From positions 1 through 5,418 of the forward strand of contig JAIBBE010000266.1 of NCBI GenBank assembly GCA_019694835.1: DNA of 5,418 nucleotides, written 5' to 3'. Both the position numbers and the translations under genes were made by a program. This DNA is from Fimbriimonadaceae bacterium. Lineage in GTDB: Bacteria; Armatimonadota; Fimbriimonadia; Fimbriimonadales; Fimbriimonadaceae. Position 1 is the first letter of the stretch; every line of letters begins with the position of its first letter. Shown here piece after piece: positions 1-5,418 of this stretch. The notes under the pieces are model-generated. The model ran no database searches. It saw nothing but the letters and a program-made list of their open reading frames with translations, and was not told the DNA's origin.

Positions 1-3
1 CAT
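1..3 (-). other. Possible start codon of the next operon gene (zorC/zorE/zorF class), cut by window edge
   Basis: The last three minus-strand bases are ATG, out of frame with zorB, whose frame ends in TG at the same place. If the next base is A, ATGA would be a stop/start overlap like the GTGA between zorA and zorB. Zorya operons continue after zorB with effector genes (zorC and zorD in type I, zorE in type II, other genes in type III). Only three bases are visible, so this is inference from position. Confidence 0.3.
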
Positions 4-686
4 CGTTCTTTGTTACCGCCTGTGTGGGTGCTGACCGAGTCGGCGACATTCGGACGAACGCGTATCCGCACCTCCACGCGCCGATTCTTTTCGGAGTCTG
101 GATTGGCCTCGTCTACCGGGTGGGCGTCGCCCCTGCCTGTTGCCGAGAGGAGATCGAGGAAGCATGCCTGGTGCGGAGATCCGTCTAGATTACTCAAAGC
201 TTCGGCTACCACCGCCATGGACCGCTGCTGGCTCAGTTCCAGGTTCATCGCCTTGCTGACTTTGGGATCGACCTTGCCAAACGGCCGCCGGTCCGAATGT
301 CCCTCGACAACAATGGTATCAATGTCACGTCGTATCTCAGTGTCGCAAAGTAAGGCAGACCAGTCGGGAATGTGCCGCTGAAGGTACCGGCGACCTATCT
401 CAGACAACTCCGCCCCACCCTGCTGTGCAGACCCTTGTTGAAAACTCATGAGCTCATCGGGGATAACGATAACGATTACGTCACCCTGCCTGTATATCTT
501 CTCGTTATCCCCCAGCTTTCTCGCACGCGCTTCGAGCTTCGCAAGAACGCGATTGACAGCCGAGGTTGCCTCACTCGCTTGATTATTGAGCTTCGTGACC
601 AGCAGAAGAACGAAGATGACCATCAGCGAAGTCATCAAATCCGTTAAGGAACTGCTTAGATGGTCGGGGTGACCGTGCCGCTTCAC
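1..686 (-). CDS. zorB: ZorB-type anti-phage motor subunit (OmpA/MotB domain), 3' end at or beyond window edge
   Basis: Membrane-anchored stator partner of ZorA. In Zorya systems ZorA5B2 forms a proton-driven motor in the inner membrane, and ZorB anchors it to peptidoglycan. I translated 228 codons from GTG 686-684. A single transmembrane helix spans about residues 14-31 (LTDLMTSLMVIFVLLLV), and Asp16 sits where the proton-carrying Asp of ZorB/MotB is found. A periplasmic linker follows, then an OmpA-C-like domain: VVEGHSD at 126-132, the NLELSQQRSMAVVAEAL helix at 148-164, GRGDAHPV at 184-191 and NRRVEVRI at 201-208. Cys114 and Cys175 could form a periplasmic disulfide. The start is fixed by the 4-base GTGA overlap with the zorA stop and by GAGAGG 8 bases upstream, inside zorA. 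There is no ATG before codon 18, which already lies in the helix. The last two visible bases are TG, so a TGA stop would need only an A beyond the edge and would give 228 residues. Flagellar MotB or TolR/ExbD are less likely because of the partner's very long tail. Confidence 0.9.
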   Translation of the reverse strand, partial: MKRHGHPDHLSSSLTDLMTSLMVIFVLLLVTKLNNQASEATSAVNRVLAKLEARARKLGDNEKIYRQGDVIVIVIPDELMSFQQGSAQQGGAELSEIGRRYLQRHIPDWSALLCDTEIRRDIDTIVVEGHSDRRPFGKVDPKVSKAMNLELSQQRSMAVVAEALSNLDGSPHQACFLDLLSATGRGDAHPVDEANPDSEKNRRVEVRIRVRPNVADSVSTHTGGNKER

Positions 687-2719
687 CGCCGTAGCCTCTC
701 AATCCCCTTGTCGAGGACATCACTCAACTCATCCAATTTATCGGCCAGTTGGTCCGTTTCCGCCTTGAGAGCCTGCGCCATCGGCGGAATGGTCCGATTA
801 GCGGCATCGACAATGCCTCGGAAGTTCGCTTCCACCGTGCTGTTGTACTTCAGCATCCCCTCGTTGATTACCTGAAACACGGCGCCGATCTGTTTATCAA
901 TGCCACTAAGGACCGTCTGGTGCTTTTCGAACGTCGACCTGTATTCCCGCAGCAGCGAATCCTGCCGTTCCAGAGTCATCTCAATCGTATTCTTTAAGTT
1001 TGCTGTGACCTGGGAGCTTAAATTGGCAGCGCTGAGTTGCACGTCCTGCTGTTCCTTACTGACTTTCCCGATGTTAATCAACCCAGTGGTCAATGTGTCG
1101 AGCTTGGCCGTGAGGCTCTGGATTGTGGAAAGCGCCTGTTGGTTCTCCTTCAGGGTCTGTCGCACGGCTTCGTGAGCGGCGAGCAGCGTCTGCCCAGCCG
1201 TCTGAAACTCCTTGCTGCGGACTTCAATACTGCCGACCAGGCTTTCCAATCGTTTCGCCGTCGACTCCGACCATTGGCTCGCGCTTGCGACCACGGCGTG
1301 AGTCGTTTGCTGGGAGTCAGCAGTGGCCTTCGTCACCGCCTTGACCATTTCCTCGGAGATCCCCGATACTTTGCCCGATAGATCGTGAACGACGGCAGTG
1401 AGTGAAGCGGTCACCTGATCAACATTGCTGCGAGCCGATTCGTTGAGCCGTATCATCAGACCCTCCATGAGCTTGGTCATCGCCTCCACTTGCTCGCGGC
1501 CAGTTGCAAGTTGGCTCTCTGTTGTTCTGCGCGTCTCTTGGATCACGCCATCTAGCGCGGACTGCAGCCGGTCAAACTGCGCGTTCATCCCTTGCAGCAC
1601 TTGACTGGTAGCCTGCAATGTTCCGGAGATGCCTGCGAACTCCTCGCTCGCCGCACTGGTCAGAGAGCTATGGAAGGTTCGACCCATCTCATCAAGTGAG
1701 GTCCGCAGCGACGCCTCCAGCGATTGCAGCAGACTGCGCAACTCACCGGTGATTGAATCTTGCTTCTGCGCCTCCAATCGTTCGATTGCCGTCATGAGCC
1801 TCGCAAGAGTTTCCGTCATCTTCTCCATGGTGGGCCGGAACTCGCGCTGTAGCTGTTGGCTGAGTTCCTCTGAGACGCCCGCGGCAAACGTCGGCGCAAT
1901 CTGCTTCTCAAAGACACCAGTGAACTGGTTCACAAAGTCGGAGCTGATATTGCTAAGCGATACGGCTTGCCGCCCAGCATACATGTGCAGATCCAACTGA
2001 ATCCTCATCGGCGTCAGCAGAGGGAGAAGCTCCCCCAGTCGATTCATTAGTTTGTCGTAGGTATTGGTGATTCGTCGTTCGCAGACCTTTCGTTCCAAAA
2101 GCACGAAAAGGATGCTGAGCGCGAGACCAAGGATCGACGAAACGAACTTTGCCGACAGTCCGTTGATCAGTTCGCTCGTGCCTTTTACGGTTTCGGTCCC
2201 CTGGCTCCCGTCAACGTAAACATTGAATAGTGCCAGCAGAATCGAGATAAACGTGAGTAATAGGCCGCCGGCAGTCAGCAAGCCTGGCACGGCTTGATGG
2301 AAGGATGCATGATAGTGCGGTCCGGTGATGGCGTCTTCTGGAAGAATCGTGCGCGGTGACGCTGTCAAGAACCATCCTTCTTCACCCTCAGGGCTGGTGT
2401 ACGGTTCGAGGTGTTGCTCGACCTCCCGCCACAGCGTCTGCTCTTCCGAGTGTAGTTCGCTGCTGCGGGAACGTATTGCCTCGATGGACGAGAGCGGTAC
2501 TCCTCGTCTCCGCTCGTGAAAGTCCGGTGCTTCCACGTCGGCCAGTGCACCCAGAAGATTGGTCAAGACCCGCATCGCCCGGTGTCCCTCCACTAGCATC
2601 CGCGCAATTAGACCTGAGGCCGTCAGGAATAACAAAACACACGCGACGCGCATGAGTGGATGCAGCGTGTCATATAGCCTGCTCAAAAGCTCCAAGCAGT
2701 AGATCTCCTCACGCGGCAT
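683..2719 (-). CDS. zorA: ZorA-type MotA/TolQ/ExbB proton-channel protein with long coiled-coil tail
   Basis: Stator channel subunit of the Zorya anti-phage system. Known family role: a ZorA pentamer surrounds a ZorB dimer, conducts ions, and carries a long cytoplasmic tail that passes the signal of phage invasion to soluble effectors. Seen here: 678 residues; hydrophobic segments at about 23-43, 143-168 and 186-208; the MotA/TolQ/ExbB signatures VPGLLTAGGLLLTF (144-157) and LSAKFVSSILGLALSI (188-203). From about 240 to 678 the protein is almost entirely polar and helical (Gln, Ser, Thr, Leu, Glu rich, few Pro), as in the intracellular tail of ZorA. The first, hydrophilic loop (44-142) is large. 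The next gene overlaps it by 4 bases and encodes ZorB. The ATG at 2719 has no good ribosome binding site. GAGGAG occurs inside codons 3-5, nine bases before TTG codon 9 (2695-2693), so a start eight residues later is possible. The tail length argues against a flagellar MotA or a plain ExbB/TolQ. Confidence 0.9.
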   Translation of the reverse strand: MPREEIYCLELLSRLYDTLHPLMRVACVLLFLTASGLIARMLVEGHRAMRVLTNLLGALADVEAPDFHERRRGVPLSSIEAIRSRSSELHSEEQTLWREVEQHLEPYTSPEGEEGWFLTASPRTILPEDAITGPHYHASFHQAVPGLLTAGGLLLTFISILLALFNVYVDGSQGTETVKGTSELINGLSAKFVSSILGLALSILFVLLERKVCERRITNTYDKLMNRLGELLPLLTPMRIQLDLHMYAGRQAVSLSNISSDFVNQFTGVFEKQIAPTFAAGVSEELSQQLQREFRPTMEKMTETLARLMTAIERLEAQKQDSITGELRSLLQSLEASLRTSLDEMGRTFHSSLTSAASEEFAGISGTLQATSQVLQGMNAQFDRLQSALDGVIQETRRTTESQLATGREQVEAMTKLMEGLMIRLNESARSNVDQVTASLTAVVHDLSGKVSGISEEMVKAVTKATADSQQTTHAVVASASQWSESTAKRLESLVGSIEVRSKEFQTAGQTLLAAHEAVRQTLKENQQALSTIQSLTAKLDTLTTGLINIGKVSKEQQDVQLSAANLSSQVTANLKNTIEMTLERQDSLLREYRSTFEKHQTVLSGIDKQIGAVFQVINEGMLKYNSTVEANFRGIVDAANRTIPPMAQALKAETDQLADKLDELSDVLDKGIERLRR
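695..700 (-). promoter_or_regulatory. Ribosome binding site of zorB inside the 3' end of zorA
   Basis: The minus strand reads GAGAGG, ending 8 bases before GTG 686-684. It lies within the last codons of zorA. Together with the GTGA stop/start overlap it decides the GTG start of zorB and implies translational coupling, as expected for subunits made in fixed ratio. Confidence 0.55.
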
Positions 2720-2798
2720 GAACTTTGCGGTGAACCCGCCGAGGCGAAATCCTTTAGCAGCACCTGCGACATGCCAACAGCGTTAGTTTAGATTCCTC

Positions 2799-2804
2799 AT
2801 TATA
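2799..2804 (-). promoter_or_regulatory. Candidate -10 box of the zorAB promoter
   Basis: The minus strand reads TATAAT here, a perfect sigma70-type -10 hexamer in otherwise GC-rich sequence, 79 bases upstream of the zorA ATG. Initiation would fall near 2792, leaving a leader of roughly 70 bases. The -35 side is weak: GTCACT at an 18-base spacing matches TTGACA at only three positions. No operator-like palindrome stands out. If real, it would serve zorA, zorB and any downstream genes as one transcript. Confidence 0.4.
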
Positions 2805-2839
2805 GACGCGAGTTCTCGGCTCAGTGACGCGAAAACCGG

Positions 2840-3368
2840 TGTGGGTGCCATAATCGGAACGGCAGGCGCGCCATCTATTCTCTTACTCCCTTGGCGCCGC
2901 GGGTGCAGCTATGCGAGCCTGAGTCACCATCTACTGTTGCTTCTACCTGATGTCGAGGTGTGGTGCGGCATATCGAAGGATGTTATTGGTTGCTCCCGTA
3001 CTCCTGTTTCCCATCTAGTGATTTTTCGGCCGAGCGCAGCGGAGTGTGAATGCTCGCGATCTATACGAGCGCGTGCCGGCCATCCTGCTGATGGTGAGGG
3101 CTGTCAGCTTGGAGAAACCCCGGCGGCCGCTTTGGACGCGGGCGAAACTGAACGTGAAGAAGGCCGCGCATATTGTGAGCTGGCTCTGGCTTTGGCCCCG
3201 TGCTCGCGGGCTTCGCTTCAAGGAGCGCAAACTGCACGGGGCGGTCCACCCGCTCCGATCGTAGCCTGCTCCGCCACGTGTACAAGGAGTGTTCCCCGAT
3301 CCCACGCGTCCGGCAGAAACCCCGTCTGATTTCCCTGCCAGTTTCTTGCTCGGCAATCAGCTCACTCC
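2840..3368. other. Intergenic stretch without a convincing gene
   Basis: About 530 bases between the zorA promoter region and the Rhs-like frame. Open frames exist on both strands: 162 codons ending at TGA 3327-3329, 113 codons on the minus strand from 3356 to 3015, and 72 codons from 3046 to 3264. All give arginine-, serine- or alanine-rich translations with no recognisable domain and mostly without a ribosome binding site. I see no tRNA, no clear insertion sequence ends and no long repeat. The 162-codon frame is in phase with the Rhs frame downstream but does not resemble an Rhs N-terminus. The stretch may be the scar of a rearrangement that removed the 5' end of the Rhs gene. Confidence 0.5.
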
Positions 3369-3405
3369 GTGGTTGCCGTTTGGAATCCTCGATTGCAGGA
3401 ACTGC
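3265..3405 (+). pseudogene. Protein-like segment in another frame, possible displaced 5' piece of the Rhs gene
   Basis: Just before recognisable Rhs coding begins, the frame of position 3265 (one base off the Rhs frame) reads like a real protein: VFPDPTRPAETPSDFPASF, then LLGNQLTPWLPFGILDCRNC, ending near 3405. Beyond that this frame turns into arginine-rich nonsense and stops at 3469-3471, while the Rhs-like sequence ELRFEFTDNYTPTTAPAS continues in the other frame. A stop at 3262-3264 closes it upstream. A frame change near 3390-3405 (natural mutation or sequencing error) would join the two. I do not recognise a domain; the case rests only on the amino-acid texture and the position. Confidence 0.25.
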
Positions 3406-5418
3406 GATTCGAGTTCACGGACAACTATACGCCGACGACGGCGCCGGCCAGTGCAACGTTTGCGTTTCTAACCGAGGTGAAGGCGCCGCTTTTCAACGGG
3501 CAGCAATATTCGGCCCGGCTACAGCAGTATGACCGGTATCTGGGTAAGCCGTTGGTGTTTACGGACATCAACGGAGCGACGACGGGTTATTCGTATATCG
3601 GGGACGCCCTTGACCGGATTCGGCAAGTGACGCGTCCGGACGGTGGAACGACAATTTTCTCGTACGATGACACGGCGTTAACGGTGACGAAGACGCAGAG
3701 CCTGAACTCGTGCGGGTTGGGGAATGTGGTTATCGCTGCGACGGTCTTCGATGGCTTTGGGCGGCGTGCGGCCGAACGGACAAGCGCTCCGGAGTGCACG
3801 CTGGAGACGCAGTTCCGTTATGACGCGAAAGGGCGGCTGGAGCAGGTATCGAATCCATCCTGTATGGGCGGGGGTGTCGCGTGGACAACCACTAGTTTCG
3901 ATGCGCTGGATCGGGTAAAGAGCGTTGTGTACCCCGATGGAAGCACCGCGAGGACGGAATACGTAGGGCTTGAGGAGACATCGCGCGACCCGGACCAGAG
4001 ATGGAAGAAACTGGTGCGGGATGTGCTGGGCCGGACGGTGCAAGTGGTGGAGGATCCGGCGTTTACCGTCGATGCGAGTTGGACGAATCCGCTTGGTCTG
4101 GGTGTGGTTACGGAGTACGAGTACGATCCGCTCGATAATCTAACGTTGGTCAGGCAGGTGAAGGACCTCCCAAGCCAGGCCACGATCCAGCAGACGAGAA
4201 CATTCCAGTACGATAGTCTGAGCCGGCTTAGGCAGGCAACCCAACCGGAGACCAACACGGTGTGGTTCTGGTATGACGATCAAGGAAATCTGACGCAGCG
4301 GCAGGATGGCCGGATTACCGTAGGGTTCGACGCTTACGACGCCTGGGACCGGCCGGTGAGGAAGTATTACTCGGGTGGGCCAACGCCGGAGGTGCGTTAC
4401 TGTTATGACGGACGCGGGTATGGAGCGGGCGGGGTTTGTGTCGGCAATACGGTGGCTGGGCAGATCGGGAAGCTGACTGGGGTAGGCACGGCGGAATCGG
4501 GGACGAACTTCGGCTATGACGTGCTGGGGCGAGTGGTGACGAGCGCGCAAGCGACGAACGGGCGGAGCTATGCGTTCGGGTATCGGTATGACCAGATGGA
4601 CCAGTTGGAGAATGTGCGGTATCCGAGCGGGCGGGAGGTGCGGACGTGCCGGGATGGGGTAGGCAGAGTCAGCACGGTGAAGGGGACAAAGACGGGCGTG
4701 GAGGTGGGCTATGCGTCGGTGCAGGAGTACTGGCCGCATGGTGCGATGAAGACGGTGCGGTTTGGGGATCCGCTTGCGGCGAATCCTTTGACACAGACGA
4801 CAACATTCAACAACCGGCTGCAACCGACGGGTGTGAGCGTGCTGAAGGGCAGCACGCTTTGGAATATGGTGCTGGAGTATACCGACGCCGGGACGAACAA
4901 TAATGGGAACGTGCGGCGGCAGACTGTGAATGCGGCCGGGGCGGGCGGGATTAGCTACATGCAGAGCTACACGTATGATCGGTTTAACCGGCTGGAGCTG
5001 GTGACCGAGAATCCGTCACTGAAGCGCAAGTTTGGGTGCGACCGTGTAGGGAACTGCTGGGTGGATCGGAACAACAGCCCGGGGTTCGCGCCAGAGAACT
5101 TCACGCCGGAGACCTTGGCGGCTTTTGATGGGGCGAACCGGATGGCGGGGTATGGGTATGACCTGTCGGGGAATCAGACGGCGATGGGCGCCAACGCGAT
5201 GACCTACGATGCGGAGAACCGGCTGCGGGAGAGCACGATTAACGGCGTGACGTTCCGCTATGTTTACGATGGCGCAGGGCAGCGGGTGATGAAGCTTCGG
5301 CGGGCGTTTCCGGGAGCGGCGGAGACGGTGGAGTCGGTGTACGTTTACGATGCGCAGGGGCAGTTGGCGGTGGAGCAGGGGCCGAGGGAGACGGCGACTG
5401 CGGGATGCACGACGTGTT
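3369..5418 (+). CDS. Rhs/YD-repeat protein, N-terminus missing, C-terminus beyond window
   Basis: The frame is open from 3330 (after TGA 3327-3329) to the window end with no stop, 696 codons. Rhs/YD-repeat proteins form large hollow beta-cocoons at the cell surface or in secretion systems and often enclose a variable C-terminal toxin. Repeats seen include FRYDAKGRLEQV (from 3813), FQYDSLSRLRQA (4203), WYDDQGNLTQRQDG (4269), FGYDVLGRVVTS (4509), YRYDQMDQLENVRYPSG (4581), YTYDRFNRLELVTE (4968) and MTYDAENRLRE (5202). Near the end YVYDGAGQRVMKL and YVYDAQGQLAVEQ resemble the segment just before the Rhs core (the DHLGSTR-like motif), which would lie beyond the edge. GTG 3369 is the first possible start but has no ribosome binding site; the first in-frame ATG is 3864, already inside repeats. 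There is no signal peptide or PAAR-like start. I infer a 5'-truncated or frameshifted gene. Codons favour final G, unlike zorAB. Confidence 0.8.
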   Translation, partial: MVAVWNPRLQELRFEFTDNYTPTTAPASATFAFLTEVKAPLFNGQQYSARLQQYDRYLGKPLVFTDINGATTGYSYIGDALDRIRQVTRPDGGTTIFSYDDTALTVTKTQSLNSCGLGNVVIAATVFDGFGRRAAERTSAPECTLETQFRYDAKGRLEQVSNPSCMGGGVAWTTTSFDALDRVKSVVYPDGSTARTEYVGLEETSRDPDQRWKKLVRDVLGRTVQVVEDPAFTVDASWTNPLGLGVVTEYEYDPLDNLTLVRQVKDLPSQATIQQTRTFQYDSLSRLRQATQPETNTVWFWYDDQGNLTQRQDGRITVGFDAYDAWDRPVRKYYSGGPTPEVRYCYDGRGYGAGGVCVGNTVAGQIGKLTGVGTAESGTNFGYDVLGRVVTSAQATNGRSYAFGYRYDQMDQLENVRYPSGREVRTCRDGVGRVSTVKGTKTGVEVGYASVQEYWPHGAMKTVRFGDPLAANPLTQTTTFNNRLQPTGVSVLKGSTLWNMVLEYTDAGTNNNGNVRRQTVNAAGAGGISYMQSYTYDRFNRLELVTENPSLKRKFGCDRVGNCWVDRNNSPGFAPENFTPETLAAFDGANRMAGYGYDLSGNQTAMGANAMTYDAENRLRESTINGVTFRYVYDGAGQRVMKLRRAFPGAAETVESVYVYDAQGQLAVEQGPRETATAGCTTC

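Noticed and set aside
10..2655. Several plus-strand open frames of 60-125 codons across the left half
   Set aside because: They are antisense to zorA and zorB, have arginine- and serine-rich translations without domains, and are explained as shadows of the real genes.
1..2719. Flagellar MotA/MotB stator, or ExbB/ExbD and TolQ/TolR pair
   Set aside because: The channel protein is 678 residues with a long helical tail, which none of these families has, and no flagellar, TonB or Tol genes are visible. ExbD and TolR also lack the OmpA-like peptidoglycan-binding domain seen here.
2830..2870. Insertion sequence end (GTGTGGGTGCCATAATCGGAA looked terminal)
   Set aside because: I found no matching inverted copy, target duplication or transposase remnant in the window.
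2841..3329. 162-codon plus-strand frame in phase with the Rhs frame
   Set aside because: The translation is Ala-, Arg- and Cys-rich with no YD repeats or domain, has no ribosome binding site and ends in TGA before the Rhs frame, so I do not call it the Rhs N-terminus.
3015..3356. 113-codon minus-strand frame
   Set aside because: Basic, serine-rich translation with no recognisable motif and no ribosome binding site; most likely chance in GC-rich DNA.
3587..4900. Long minus-strand frames (up to 227 codons) opposite the Rhs gene
   Set aside because: They are antisense to clear YD-repeat coding, and their His-, Pro- and Arg-rich translations are the usual product of reading such repeats backwards.
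1..5418. CRISPR array, tRNA, rRNA or riboswitch
   Set aside because: No regularly spaced repeats, no cloverleaf-like sequence and no known RNA motif was seen on either strand.

Overview
The window is GC-rich bacterial DNA (roughly 58-60 % G+C by eye) with two divergent loci separated by about 0.65 kb that holds no convincing gene. No RNA gene or housekeeping marker fixes the host. The G-ending codon use and the style of the YD-repeat protein would suit a soil Gram-negative such as an Acidobacteriota member, but this is only an impression.

Left half, minus strand: a two-gene anti-phage Zorya motor module. The upstream gene (2719 to 683) encodes a 678-residue ZorA-type protein: a MotA/TolQ/ExbB-like membrane part followed by more than 430 residues of predicted helical, coiled-coil tail. 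Its stop overlaps the GTG start of a ZorB-type gene by 4 bases (GTGA). ZorB (686 to the window's left edge) has one transmembrane helix carrying the proton-channel aspartate and a periplasmic OmpA/MotB-type peptidoglycan-binding domain. ZorB has no stop inside the window and starts with GTG. Its last two visible bases plus a following A would form TGA overlapping an ATG at 3-1, so the next gene of the operon probably begins exactly at the left edge. A perfect TATAAT lies about 80 bp upstream of zorA.

Middle (about 2840-3370): no convincing gene and no recognisable mobile element. It holds a weak 72-codon frame and, just before the Rhs-like frame, a protein-like stretch in another frame that may be a displaced piece of the Rhs gene.

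Right half, plus strand: a long Rhs/YD-repeat coding frame, open from 3330 to the right edge (696 codons), with many YD repeats. It has no credible start codon or ribosome binding site and no N-terminal secretion region, so it looks 5'-truncated or frameshifted. The window ends just before the conserved Rhs core and the variable C-terminal tip would be expected.

Together this looks like an accessory or defence-island segment: a Zorya defence operon whose effector genes lie off the left edge, transcribed away from a headless Rhs gene whose tip lies off the right edge.
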